From contig NC_052679.1 in the NCBI RefSeq assembly GCF_016802725.1, forward strand, positions 11,380,138 to 11,444,137: a DNA stretch of 64,000 bases, written 5' to 3'. Position 1 is the first letter of the stretch, and every line of letters begins with the position of its first letter. Position numbers and translations under genes: made by a program. Under the pieces are notes generated by a model. The model worked only from the letters and a program-made list of their open reading frames with translations, had not been told where the DNA came from and ran no database searches. Positions 40,301 through 54,700 of the stretch are shown here, piece after piece. The DNA is from Solenopsis invicta. Taxonomy: Eukaryota; Arthropoda; Insecta; Hymenoptera; Formicidae.

Positions 40301-43300
40301 ACTGAAGACGATGTGGACGAAGAAAATGTAAAAGACCGTCAAGAACAGTTTGAAAATGAGGCAGACACACACGAAGAAAATTACACAAGTCCAAAAGATT
40401 ACGCAACTTCAAAACGAGCACCCGGTAGACCCAAACTGTTAAAAACCGGAAAAAGGGGGAGACCACGGAAGCTCTACCAAACCAACATTACTCAAACTGA
40501 TGCTACAGAACAAAATGCACAAATGGCATTCAGTGCAATAGGAGATGTCGACGTGGAAGAAGCATTAACTGGCCCACATAAGCTTGAGTGGAAAAGGGCC
40601 ATGTCAAAGGAATATGAAGCCTTAGTTCGTCACAACACGTGGACCCTAGTGGAACTTCCTAAAAATTGTCAAGCCATCGGATGTCGCTGGGTGCTAAGGA
40701 CCAAGTACCTACAAGACGGCACGGTGGAGAGAAGAAAAGCCCGTTTGGTTGCAAAAGGTTGCGCGCAGCGACCAGGTCTTGATTTTGCTGAAACTTATTC
40801 TCCGGTAGCAAGGCTAAGTTCCCTTCGAATTTTAACCGCACTATCAGCGGAACTAGGGCTTATCTTAATACCAATTGGATATAGAGATGGCGTATATCCA
40901 TGGAGAGAAGAAACCGTGTATATAAGGCAACCTGACGGCTTCATAAGTCCTGGCGAAGAAGATTTAGTTTGCCGTCTCAACAAATCGATTTACGGCTTGA
41001 AACAGTCTGGTAGGCAATGGTACAAGAAGCTGAACTCGAGACTTGAAGGCCACGGTATGACTCCATTAAACGGTGATAAATGCTTTTATATTAAAAGATC
41101 TAATTCAGATATATTGTATGTATTAGTTTATGTAGATGATTTGGTGGTTGCTACTAACAACATTAATTCTTATCATGAGTTAGTACAATGTTTAAACCAA
41201 GAATTTCGAATTAAAGAGTTAGGATTACTTCATTATTGCTTAGGTATCGAATTTATTCAAGATCAAACTACAAAGTCTACTTTTATGTCACAAAAACAGT
41301 ATGCTCAAGATTTGTTATTTAAATTTGGTATGTCTGAATCGAAGACAAAAGCAACTCCTTTAGAACCAAAATTAGATCTGTCAAAAGATAATAATGATTT
41401 AGATAACGTAGAAGTAAATAGACACGAGTATCAGTCCTTAATCGGAAGCTTAATGTACTTAGCGGTAGCAACACGTCCAGACTTATACCGTAAGTTACTT
41501 AAGTCAGTTTAACCAAAACCCTAATAAGCAGCATTGGCTTGCAGCAAAGCATGCACTTAGGTATTTAAAAGGAACGACCGGTCAAGGTTTAAAGTTTCAG
41601 AAAAGCGGAAAATCAATTTTTGGTTTTGCCGATTCAGATTGGGCATCAGATTCTCTCGACAGAAGATCTCATTCAGGATTTTTCTTTGTAATGGCGAACG
41701 CTGCTATAACATGGGAATCGAGAAAACAAAGAACCACAGCCTTATCAAGTACCGAGGCTGAATACATGTCTTTAACAGAAGCCACTAAAGAGGCTATTTA
41801 TTTACGCGGTATACTACAAGAATTATGTGTAACTAATCTTAGAGCAAACCGAACTGTCATTTATTGCGACAATCAAGGCGCTCAAGCCCTAATGAAAAAC
41901 CCGATACACCACATGTGCACAAAGCACATAGATATAAAATATCATTTTGTACGCGAAAAATATGAATGTGGCGAAATTGATGTTAAATATACTCCTTCCG
42001 AAAGTATGTACGCGGATATCTTGACTAAAAGTCCTGTTAAACTTATCCATAACAAATGTATGCAAGGAATGGGTATGACACAAACATAATTTATAAGTGT
42101 GCTCGCGTTGAGGGGGAGTGTTGGTTTTATAATTGTTTCTTTTTAGTTTATATTATGTATTGGCAACACTCGCTAGATCTTAGTTACTTATGTCAATGTT
42201 GGCACTAGCCTTGTCTTCGCGCTTAAACCTGTTCCCTTCCTTCTTCCGCAAGTTCCTCCTCCTTCTTCTTGTGCCACGCGCTTGTACGCTCTATACGTTT
42301 TAGAATATATGTAAAAGCTCTTTGTAAATTCGTGCACAATAAAGTGTTTATAACTCACATGACGTATGTATCAAATTAATACGCGTACTTTTCGCTGGCG
42401 CCATCTCTTAGTGAAACCGGAAAAAACTTATGCATACTAACCTGGTATTCATTAGAACAATTAGCAAAGTGTTCAATTACTAAAGAGTATATGCAGTAAA
42501 AGTTCAATCTATTATTTTTCCAAATAATTTTAAGTTTCATAAAATAAACTTTAAGTGATTAAACGACAAACGGATCAGAGTAAAAAAAAAAAAAAAAAAC
42601 TTGGCGTGCCCGAGTCTCTTTATATTACGTCTTATATGTGTATATATTTAATACGACTCAGGCACGCCAAGTTTTTTTTTCACTATGATCTCGTTCGTCG
42701 TTTAGTCACTTGAAGTTTGTTTTGTAAAGTATATTTTATGAACTTAAAGTTACTTGGAAAAATAATAAATTAAACTTTTACTGCATATACTCTTTAGTAA
42801 TCAAACACTTTGCTAATTGTTCTAATGAATAATCTTAATATACATTTTTAAAAGTTTAGATTTTACGTGGGTTTAGAATAAAAAAACTGTTGTGTTTTAT
42901 ATCTAATAAAATATACTTGGCTAATTGTATAATCTAATCTTTTTTTGGAATAATTTTATATACTTGGTGTACATTTTTTTTTAAATGTTTGTAGGGATCT
43001 CACTACTTTTTGCTACTCTTTTAATTAAAAAATTAAAGTTTTTACTTTTAAGAAAATTTTAAAAAAGATTATTATTATAGATAGCAAAATTCGTAATTAT
43101 TTTCTCAACAAAATGTACAAATCAATCATATTAAAGAATCTACTTTCTCTGCTAAACACAGCCAATATATTTTTCAATTATCCTCAAACAAATTTGGCAA
43201 CGTAATTTGGCAATTACGAAAATTTATTAATTATAACTAAAATACTAAATACAATAAAGAAATTATATTTCTTATTATTGTACATATTTTTATTTCCTAT

Positions 43301-46300
43301 TATTGTACATATTTTAAATTATATATTAACTACAGATGCCAGCAATGCTGCCATTATACGTAGCCCGACGTGGCCACATCAATGACTGAAACAATGGCTG
43401 TGTTCAGCAGACTCAACATGTTGAGATATTTTTCTAGGTCATCCAATCAAACTTTCAGATTTAGAATACACCAATAACAGCGAGCGCCCACTCAACTGTT
43501 GAGTCTGCTGAACACAGCCAGTGTGAGAGAGTTATGGAACAATCCCCCCCCATAAATGCCTGTGTACGTTTCATCTTCGTTGGGACGACCACGTTTCACC
43601 CTTTTATTCCCAGCTCGGATGGTTGCAGGCGAATGACAAAAGATCTTATCTTCTCGGTTGCTTCATCTTTGCGATCCTTCCCACAGGTGTACCTCTTTAT
43701 CTAGCTTCCAAGCTATCACCGTGTCCCAGGCTCAGGGCTGCCTCCAGAACTCAGCCTGACTCAGCCTGCCCTTCCACTTGAGCATTGGCATACATATGTT
43801 TATCTTTATTTTAATTTATTCTTTTTTTTGCTAATTTTTCTCACGCTTAGATTATTTTATTATATTACTTCATACATATATGCATGCATGCCCTTATTAT
43901 TTTCACGTTTATTTTTATTAGCGACGATCGGCAAAAAGAAAGTGTCGTCTGCCCCGCGAACCGAGATATATTGCCGATTCAGTTCAGGTTACAGGTTAGG
44001 AAAGCCATGATATCACGGCAATCATTGTCGCGGCACTCGCGGCCATCGTGATGCATCACATGGTTGCATGCGGGTTGATATAGTGTAGAGTCCCTAGAAG
44101 TAGAGAGTCTGGACATCTGCCCCTAAAATGTCGGTGATGAATATGTCAGTGTATGTACATATGTATACATATGTATACTTTATGTGTGTGTATGTTTATC
44201 ATTATGTGCACTTAAACGTGTTGTATGCTGTTATCACATTGGCTAAAGAGGATTAAATAGGGATCCATATTGGTGCTGCCATTTTAGGTGCAGTCCAATC
44301 ACGTGGAACCCCGAAATGTCCAGACTCTCTACTTCTAGGGACTCTAATGTGGGGCACTATAGTGTAGTAACGAGCGCTACTCGTTACTCGTGTCGAAAAA
44401 ATGTACTGGACAAGATTCGCTTGGCGACGAATAATAATAATGACGTATCTTAAATGTAAATCGTCGAGATTTGGACTTTGCGTCACGATATCTTCGCTCG
44501 TAGGGCACGGAGAAAAAAAATAAAAACACTTTTATTATGCAATTTTCCCCAAGCTATCGAATGAGACTACTCGGAACTTGATCGGTTCAGCCGTTACTGA
44601 GATCTGATAATCTCATTATGCTTGAACTCGCTGACTCGCGTAAAAGAGGCGCTGGTCTTTCTCGCTGACGCTGATGATGATAATAGATGATGATGAAATG
44701 ACGATAATAAAAATAAGTAAAAAAAAAAAAAATACCGCGAGACGCGACCGCGCCTCCTGATTTTTATTTTTGTTCTGTATGTTTCGTCTATCATTATTAT
44801 ATTACTATATTAATATATTACGCTTATTTACAACAGTATGTCTTCCATTGTTTACTTTTATTTTTTTTATTATGTATTTCTAATCTCTTTTGTTTACTCT
44901 ATACTCTGTTACTTACATTTTTATTTTTATTTTTGACATTAGCTAATAAGTTTACATTTTCCTATTGCGTATATTACTTTGTTATTTCAATCTGTTATTA
45001 GACTATAAAATTATATGGTATTCCTCACCGTGCCTAACTCTGTACCTGCTTGGCCTCAAAGGACTTGTCCTAGGACAGAAATAAAGATCATTCATTCAAT
45101 CATTCATTCTCTCTCTCCCTCCCTCTCTCTCTCTCTCTCTCTCTCTTGCCCCCCCCCCCTCTCTCTCAATTAAGAAGTAGCTGCATAGTGCATAACCTCC
45201 ACATAAGAACCCATCTTGACGGACAGTTGCTCGTCTTACGCGTTGTAAATGCGTCTTGGCGGACACTCGCAAAACTAAACAAAACAAAAACGACGACAAA
45301 CAACAAAACTAAAATTGTTGTTACCCTTGTCCGCTCTGGTAAACAGAATGTTAGGATGCTCCCTAATGAATCTCCCCGTGGTTTGTAACCAATCTTTAAT
45401 TAACTGGTCATTGATATTTACCAGACGGCCGCTGCGAAACAAGCCCTCCAAGATCGATACAGACCAATTCCTAATTGCCACATGTATATTTTCTCTGTAT
45501 TTTGAGATGTTATGTTCTATGTGTTTGATAAATTCTAATGTCTTCCCTCTGTCACTATCCAACAACGGTAAACCAAAACAATCCCCCAGTTATAAAAGGT
45601 ATCTGACGTCCCTCGGGATATCAATACCGCTCAGATTGGTAAACCAATTGTTACGCAAAGTGTCCAGAGAAGTCTCAGGACTAAATTCAGAGAGAGACAC
45701 ATGGATGTTGTGTATTGTCTTATTTGCGCTAGGTGTAAATTGTTGGAAAGAAAAAGTTGGCGTTAAAACTTCTCTTTTTTCATCTACCTTTTTACTACCT
45801 GTAGTGTGACGGTGCAACTTGCGTTCATTGTCCGTCATAAGGGCCGTATGGCCTGATCGCGAGGCGCGACACGGATGCTGCGTCCTTCCGGCTCGGAAGC
45901 AGGCGCTGTTCCGTTAGCGCGATCGCGCCACACATTAAGTGTGTGTGCCGTCTCTACACCCGCTATTAAATTCGAGTAAGCGGTAGGTCCGTAGAGGAGA
46001 GGGCCGGTGACTACGAGGAAACATCCTGTACTGGTTAAACGTCTCGTCCACCCGGAGGCACTCAAAAGGAAACGAAAATCCAGAGACACCGCCGAGAAAC
46101 AGAGCACCCCGAGACGCGGGGGCTCGTAGATTGTACCGCTCATACTGTCTTTTTCGTTTGCCGCCGAACAAAAACCTTGTCTGTCACGAATTAAATTTTC
46201 AGGAACGGTAAAATTACCATTCCGCAGGCGGAAATTGCACGAAGCAACGCAAACCAACGCGCAAAGGCAAAAAAGCGAGAACGAGACGATGTCGAGAATC

Positions 46301-48681
46301 GTGCAGAGGAGGCGTCACGGGCCTGAGGCGGCGGCCATCCGCCACCGGAGACGAGGTCGGCCAATATCAGTTCCCGGAGACGTTGTGAACGAATTATCTG
46401 CCGAATTTGGGCCTCGCGCGCTATCGACGTCAGAAGCGCAAAACAATAGAGTAATGCGCACACCGCCAGGATCTAGCCGCCTGATAACAGCCAATGCGGA
46501 AGCGGCCGCGGCGATAAGTGGAGCGCGACACCGCGGACCTCCCGCAGGATCGAGGATCGATGCTCACTTGTGCTGTAAGCGTGTCTCGAGCCAGAGTAAA
46601 GAGCTGAACAACTCTAGGACTCACTACCAGAGGGAACGCAGAGGAGAAAAGTTCCGTGCCGCGCCGTGCCAAAGGGTGAGACAAGCGTAAATAGAGAATT
46701 GTAAAGTCACCGATTTCGCGGTCAAAGACGAGTGACGTCGCAACTAGTAGAGTTAAGTAAAGTTCACTCCGTAATTGTCGCGTATGCGCGTATAATTGTA
46801 ACGTCCGTTAATGTAACAGTTGTCGCAGCCGCAACGTCGCTCGCCCGATCCCGCCGTATTAACGTAATCTCTTTAGTCCCGGTATTCGCGCCTATATCGC
46901 CACAGCTAAGCCATCGTTATCTTGTGAGTCCTTGTAATTGTGTGTGTGAATTTCGTATAATTTTGCGGGTTGAGCTTAGCATAATAGCAGTAGCATTTGT
47001 GAAGGAAATCGCGAGATCCTTCGGCTAGCGTGTGTGTGAATTATTTCGCAATACTCAGCCTTGATGTGTGCACCTTCTGTCGCGGTGATCGCATCCCCAT
47101 GGTTACTGAATCGTTCTGCGGGTGACTGCCGCATGATATTGTTCAATCGTATTGTTGAACCGTTTCGCGTAACACTCTGCGACTCTGTAACGCATTCCGC
47201 ACGCCGGTGAACCGCGTGCGAGACATTGTATCTTACTAAACCAAGTATTCAAAATATACGTTGTTGTATTGTCTCTGTTAATTCTCGCCTCGTTGTTTTG
47301 TGACTCTCCCTCGCTTGCTCAATCGCTGCCCGTACCGCCCTCCCCCCCATCCCTCGCGCCTCTACCGACTTAGCGGGGAGCTGCCAGACTGTCGTATCGT
47401 CACCACTCATGGCAATTAGCGTTAGCGTAAATTCGAGAAATTAGTGAGTCAAAAAGAGTGGCACGCTCTCTCGTGCCTGGCGTCCAATTCCGTACGCAAA
47501 TAATTATTCGAGAAGAATAACTATCACATTCTCGAGATACGCCGTGAGCGGGTGACGAAGACTTGTGCCACGTGCGTGAAAACACCGTCACACAGTAAAT
47601 GACATTATATTAGCAGCCCCGACTAATTGATTATCGGACATCTTTAACATGTTCAATTCCATGCATAACCGTTTGCAATTTACTATAGAGAAAGAGATTA
47701 AAAAAAAAATTAGTTTTCTTGATGTTATACTTGTAAAGTTGGATAACAAGATTATTTTCGATCAATACCGCAAACTAACTTTCTCGGGAAGATACTTAAC
47801 TCTTAAACACATAAGTGGGTCTGAAAAACCCCATATAAAGTTTCGAATGCTTGCTGTGTGAAGACGGAATGAGATAGAAGGTTCAGACCACAACGTAAAA
47901 AAAGTTTGAAATCTCCTCTTTTAATTGATATGGTTGATCAACTTTTTTGGTCAACTAGAATTCGAACGGCACGGCAACAAAGTTTTGTTAGGGTCAATGC
48001 GACGCATATAGTGTGTAAATGAAACTTTTTTGTGAGTAATCTTATGTTAACTAGACAAAACACGTTCAAACAGATCCGTTTGTGTATGTTACTCTATCTA
48101 AAGTTAAAATACTATAGTGCCGTGAAAAAAAGGATTTTTGCGTAGGGTCCGAAATATATTATGAAACACATCAATTTTCAATTTTAGACACCTGGAATTT
48201 ATAAAAAATACCTCATATTTGCCTTGTTATGTAAGTATATTTTTTAATAAAAATGGCAATAACATAATTTTTTTTATAAGTATGACTCTTTAGCTTTAAA
48301 ATGCCGTATTATAAAAATTTTTTGTTGCAAAGGTATGATTTTTTTTTAAAGTAGATTTTTAGACACCCAAAAATACCACTATTCTCCTTGTTATATAATT
48401 CTATTTTTTTAAAAAGAATGATAATAACATAATTTTTTTTTTTGTTGAAAGTATGACTTTTTCGCTCGAAAATGCCGTATTTGAAAATTTTTCATTGCGG
48501 AAATATGATTTTTTAAAGAAAAAATGGATTTTTAAACAATTTGTATTTTTTGCTTAATAGTTTTTCTTTTATAACATAACAATAAGTCGTTTTTTGGCAA
48601 TATCAATTACGCAGTCACATGTCTGAGATTCTAAACTTTGCGCAGTCACATGTCTGAGATTCTAAACTTTCTAAACAAAGG

Positions 48682-48723
<42 letters not shown>

Positions 48724-51700
48724 TGAAAAATGTTGATTAAAACCAAAGTTATAACTTCTCAAAGTTGAAAAAGTCTCTTAAGGGTTAAATTTGTCTCACA
48801 CCATCCTCTGTGTCATAAAAAAAATGTTATATTTGGTATGGTTGACAAATTACTTTTATTATCACATCCTCAATTTTATCGTAAGAACCTCATAACTTTA
48901 TAGTTAATATTTGATTGGAAAATAATTATCCTTTAAATTTTATCTTTTCCATGATAAATTTCATACTCAAACACCTTTTTTATAAAGATGATACCTGCGT
49001 TGAGAATAAACATATGAGAAAATTCTTTACAATCCCTTAGTTTTAAGTTGGTATCAGAGAAATTTTCGTCTTTCTCATGTAAACTTGCCTGCAGTGTTGC
49101 GTTCACGATTCCTGCTAAATTGAATAAATTTATAACTACTGGCAAAGACCATATAGAGCGTCTTTCTTGTAGGAAACGCGGTCTATAAAATTAATTGTAA
49201 GGACTGCAATTCTTCTTACGTGGGACAAACAAAATGCCAATTAAAAAAAAAATCAGCGAATATAAAATGGATATTAGAAAGGCCAGTTCTCCTTCGGTTA
49301 TATCGTTACATTGTATTAAAAAAAAATCATGAATTTGATTGGAAGAACGTAGAAATTTTAGACAAAAAGCCATTTTATGTTAAAAGATCTATATCCGAGA
49401 TGTTACACATCAAAAATCAATTGCATGTACTCAATAAATAAAGCAACACCGAACACCTCTCGGATGCGTATCTTCCTATCCTCGATCGTATTCCCCCTTC
49501 TTAGGTTCGTCATCCCTTTTCTTTCTATTCCTTTCGTTCGAGCCACCGAAACTATCTTGTTCGGTCCTTATTATTTGTATCTATTCTCACCAAGATGTAA
49601 CATCCCATCTCACAATGTTGTGACACGAGTTTTGATGCTTAGAGGTATTTTGTATATAATTTTTTGTCTCAATTATTTTCTTTTCCTTTTTTTGATTTTG
49701 CATAAATTTTTATAATTTTTTTTACAATTTTATATATTATGGCTTGTACAGCTCTCTTTTATTTCATATTTATTTTTATTTATTTTTCGTTTATTTCTTT
49801 TAACTATTTCTTAACTATTTGTATTGTTGTCTGTTACAAGTTAAAAAGTTGTCATTTTAATATTACTTTTTTATTTATTTATTTGTTAGCAACCAATTCA
49901 TGTTGTTTTTACAAAGCTCTTGTCTCTGCACACGCTCTGTGAGGTCGTTTATTATGTTAAGACGTTGAAAGAAAATGTACATCGCGGTTTCGCACAATTT
50001 CTATTTGTTCGGTAACTGTTTTTATTTTTGTCCTTTATTTGTTTATTTTAATAAGTTTATATCTTAATTAGTGCAATTATTTTATTGTTTTATTAACTTT
50101 TAAATCTGTACTAAAAAAGACCGTCATTAAAGGTCGAAACGTTTGCTTGACATTGGTTTTATGCTATGATTTATTTATTTGCGTCTGACATCCTGCGTGG
50201 CTCATAAGCTCACTTTTTTCTATTTTTAATTTATTTATAAGAACCTTAACCTTTGTTAATTTTGGTTTTTAAATTAGTTCAAATATGGCGGCGTAATGAC
50301 GCTCGCTCTCCAAGTCCTGATTTTCGAGGGGTTCAAATGGCGTGCAATGCAGTATTTTTTTATTTTATCCTAAAATAGAAAATCGGACGAATCTGTCTTT
50401 TTAATAAAATTGCACACAAGTAGTACCTAAATCCAATAGTAAAAAATACTAAAATAATAATTCCACACAGTTTAAAAAAAATGTTAAATTTTCGCATAAA
50501 ATTTTCATTTTTATAATGTAAAAAAAATAGTTTGAATAGTTATTCTTACAAGTTTCCTAAGTTCACCCGGTAGAGAATTTAGTGAAAAATAAACATGCAA
50601 CGTCTCAGCTATATTGACCGAATATTTTTTTTAGTTGTATTGCACGCTGTTTTGAAAGACGTAGTTTCGAGAAAAACGCGTTCAAAGTTTAAAACGCGCG
50701 TGACTCGGACGCGCACATATAACAACCTTGTCTGTAGACTCGTTAATATATCGATCTCTAATATGAGGACTTAAAATTTGAATTATTGAAATGTTTTAGT
50801 ACATATATATGCAATAAAAAAAATCAACTTTTACATGACCTTCTCCCCTTAAGTAGTAATATAAAGACATTATTTCAACATCTATACAATACAAAGAAAA
50901 CATTAACAAGACAAATTTCTAATTTCATAATCTGTAGTTGTGAAAATAGACTCAGAATTTTGATGAGAATCAATAATAAAAGCAAATAACTAGAAATATT
51001 ATTTTTGCAATAGGAAAAGTGTCAGAAAAACATTATATTTGAAGTGCGCAATGAAAAGGGTAATATTCTAGAAAGCGCAAATAACAGTGCCGGTATATTT
51101 TCTATGATTCAAGGAATGCCTGAGTCGTTACCATCAATTGCACGTAGTGTAATTTATGAAAAATATAATAAGAAAATTAAACTTGTCTGTCCAGGGTAAA
51201 ATTAATAATGTAATTTCTAATTATGCTTTATTAATAAGCATAATTTATCAAAAATAATTTATTTTAGAAATTTGAATACCGACGTTCCAATTATATGGCG
51301 GATTGATGACAAAACAATAATTCCATCTCACATTAAATTCCAATCAAAAGGGAGAATTCATATTAGTCCACAAATGCAAATACTATTTGAATCTTTAAAA
51401 GTTGAAGACACTAATATATACAGGTAAATCAAATTCATTAATTCATTACTGAACCAGAATATATGATAATAGTAACAATTAGGCAAATTAAAATATGCTA
51501 AGAGCAAATTTTTTTATTTAACTAATAAAGGAATAAATGGGATATAAACATTTTATTAAAAAATATGAATTTTGAGTTATATGCAAAAATATGCTATATA
51601 TTATAGCATATTTTTGCACACAAGAGGTGGCTGATAATTAATCAGACTAAGCAAGAAATAACGCCATCAGTATCACAAAAATTGTAGACGCCTGTTGACA

Positions 51701-54700
51701 TTAGTATAGATATTAGATGTAAGTACGTTAGTAAAGATACTGAGATGGCGCAATCTGCATGTTTTCGGAGCAATCGGACCTTTTGACTATCTAATATGGA
51801 CAGCTACCAATAACTTCAGACAGCTAACCCATGCAACAGACAAAGAGGATGTATCCACATTTTCAATATTTAAGTCCCGTCCCATCGACCAAAAACTGGC
51901 AAATTCAAATATAGTTTTATCTATTATAATTAAATTATAATAAATTTATGGTCTTCCAAAAATTTACCTTTACACCAAATGTCTGTAAAACCTCACAACT
52001 ATGCAAATCAAAATTATTAAATAACGTACCTATGTGTATATTTCTTAATGTATTCAAATCCTTAATGTATTCAATTAATTGATGATAGCGCGATATCTAC
52101 TTGACATCCAGTCTGAAGTTGCTGCTAGCTGTTCATATTAGATAGTCGAAGACTCGGACCAATGAGTGCGCCAATTGTGCCCTACTGGCGAAATAGGAGT
52201 AACCGATGGCGCACTCATAATTGCGGAGTCTAAGTGAGAACATGACAGAAGATTTCCTAGCTTAAGGAACATGGTGATAAGTCTCAGGGTGATTAAGCGT
52301 GTAATACAGTAAAGAAGCTAATAATTTGGGTACAGACTCTCAGTCGTAGCAATGAACAGCAAAACTAGAGTAAGACCGATGCTATATGTATTCGCGGTCT
52401 ATGTATTCGCAAATGCGCAACTGAGACAGTGATCGTGGATCACGTGTAATTCATTTTGTGCATATAAAATAACTTTCCATACTATAAGAGTAACTTTCTT
52501 TTCATTAAATTATCTTCATCAATCTTGACGAATATCGTAGTCTTCCCAAAGAAGTTTACACAAATTGTTATTCATAAATTCTAACCTTCAAATGACTACT
52601 TTCCTATTTTCAGCCCGCTGCATCATTTAGTTTACGTGTGAGTCATTGAAAGCAAACAACTTTTGCATTTTTACAAAAATGAATAAAATCGATTATCGCA
52701 ATGATTAGATACTCGTTTTTGAAAAAGAAAACAAACGATGAGATCACCAGGGAATTGAACAATGTTTATGAGGACTTTGCGCTTTCGATATTAACAATAA
52801 AATATTGGACAGCTGAATTTAAACGCGGTCGTACGAACATTTTCGATGATAAGCACCTAGGCCGTCCAAATAAGATCACCACGTCAGAAATGGTCGATAA
52901 AATCCATGGAATAGTGAGTGACTGAGCGCAAGATAGCTAAAGCTATGAGCATCTCAACCGAACGGGTACTCAACATTTTGCATGCATATTTAAGAATGCG
53001 GAAGATTTCTGCGGAAGATGGGTGCCGCATTTGCTCTCTGTTAACAACAAACGCGATCGTCTGATCATTTCAAAGGACTGTTTAGCCAACTTTAACCGCA
53101 ATAATGACTTTTTATGCAGTTTCGTAACCACGGATAAAACATGGATACATAATAGACCAGAAACCAAGGAGCAGTCAAAACAGTGGACAGCTTTTGGCGA
53201 ATCAAAACCGAAGAAAGCCAAGGTAGGTTTGTCGGCTACAAAGATCATGGTCACAGTTTTTTGGAATGCGAAGGGTATCATTCATATCAATTACCTTGAA
53301 AAGGTCAAAACAATCACGAAAAAATATTATGCAGAACTGTTGGACCAATTCAACGCCGATTTGAAACAAAAGCAACTGCATTTGTCGAAGAAAAAATGCT
53401 CTTCCATCAGGACAACGCACCGTTGCAATGGCAAAATTCCATGAATTGCCATACAAATTGGTTCTTCATCCGCCATAAACTCCTGATTTAGCCCCATCCG
53501 ATTACTATTTATTCCCAAATAAGAAAAAGTGGCTCGGTAGTAAGAGATTTAGGTCAAATAAAGAGGTCATCGCTGAAACAGAGGCCTATTTTGAGAGCTC
53601 CCAGTAATCGTATTATTTGGAAGGCATCGGAAAATTGGAGAATCGTTGGACGAAATGTATAGAGCTTAAAAGAGATTATGTTGGAATAAAATTAGTTTTG
53701 CCAAAAAAAGCTATATTTTCTTGCCTAGGTCAATTAATTATCAACTGCTCCTCGTAACACATCGTTCAATAAGTCCCGAGACTAACAACGAAAACAACAT
53801 TTTTTTTCAAAAATCATTTTTATTCATCAATATAATCTCCTTTTAGAGTGATACAATCTTTCCAACGCCTCTCCAACTTTTCTATACCATGTTTATAGAA
53901 GGATTTATCCTTTGCTTCAAAATAGGCTTCAGTTTCGGCAATGACCTCCTCATTCGAGCCAAATTTTTTTCCCTGGAGCATTTTTTTGAGATCAGCAAAG
54001 AGCCAGTAGTCGCTGGGGGCTAAATCTGGCGAATACGGAGGGTGGGGAAGCAAATCAAAGCCCAACTCGTTGAATTTTACCATTGTTTTCATGGACTTGT
54101 GGCATGGTGCATTGTCTTGATGAAAAAGGATTTTTTTCTTCTTCATGTGCGGTCGTTTTGCTGCGATCTCCTCCTTCAAACGTACCAACAAGTCAATATA
54201 ATAATCACTGTTGATCGATTTACCTTTTTCCAGGTAATCAATGAAAATCACGCCATGTGTATCCCAAAAAACAGACGCCATGACTTTGCCAGCAGACTGC
54301 TGCGTTTTTGGACGCTTTGGGCGACTTTCGCCAGCCGCGCGCCACTCAGATGATTGCCGATGCGACTCCGGAGTGAAATGATGAATCCATGTTTCATCCA
54401 TGGTTACGTATCGACGCAGGAAATCCTTTTTATTGCGAGTAAATAGCGATAAACAGCTCTCTGAATCATCGATTCGTTGCTGTTTTTGTTCCATTGAAAG
54501 CAATCGCGGCACCCACTTGGAAAAAACCTTTTTCAGGCTCAATTTTTTATGAAGGATTGTAAATACGCTTCCAGATGATATCTGTGTCATTTCTGCAATG
54601 TCACGGACCTTCACTTTGCGATTGTTCATTACGATTTTTAACACTTCACTCACATTTTCCGGTACAACGGCTTCCAATGGCCTACCCGAACGTTCCGCAT

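Larger units (their letters stand above)
37706..42359 (+). mobile_element. Copia (Ty1/copia) LTR retrotransposon, 4.65 kb
   Basis: Two 241-bp LTRs (37706-37946 and 42119-42359) differ at four positions, which points to a fairly recent insertion. A perfect 5-bp duplication TGACG flanks the element (37701-37705 and 42360-42364). The primer site and purine tract are in place, and gene order is gag, protease, integrase, RT, RNase H as in Copia. The coding region is damaged. Confidence 0.93.
36501..42445 (-). mobile_element. mariner element (1.29 kb without its Copia insertion)
   Basis: The ends CCAGGTGTATGCATAAGTT and the mirrored AACTTATGCATACTAACCTGG are flanked by TA (36499-36500 and 42446-42447). 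Removing the Copia element and one copy of its duplication leaves about 1287 bp, the normal mariner size. The Copia insertion lies between the right TIR and the transposase start. Confidence 0.87.
36374..42956. mobile_element. Fold-back element, split by a mariner that is split by a Copia
   Basis: Without the mariner, the sequence is an approximately 640-bp palindrome. The left arm is 36374-36500 plus 42446-42616; the right arm is 42655-42956. The pairing is visible in aattattccaaaaaaagatt / aatctttttttggaataatt and cttggcgtgcc / ggcacgccaag. The loop is 42617-42654. No gene of its own. Confidence 0.78.

Noticed and set aside
38148..41512. An active Copia element
   Set aside because: LTRs are young, but gag is shifted near its start, integrase has two stops, RT motif A is out of frame and RNase H is frameshifted.
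46235..46690. 151-codon plus-strand ORF in the G+C-rich region
   Set aside because: Rich in Arg/Ala with no motif; overlapping frames of similar length exist on the other strand, as expected by chance in G+C-rich DNA.
50100..50160. Hammerhead-ribozyme-like GGTCGAAACG near the Penelope 3' end
   Set aside because: Penelope elements can carry hammerheads, but I could not find the CTGATGA core or a matching stem here.
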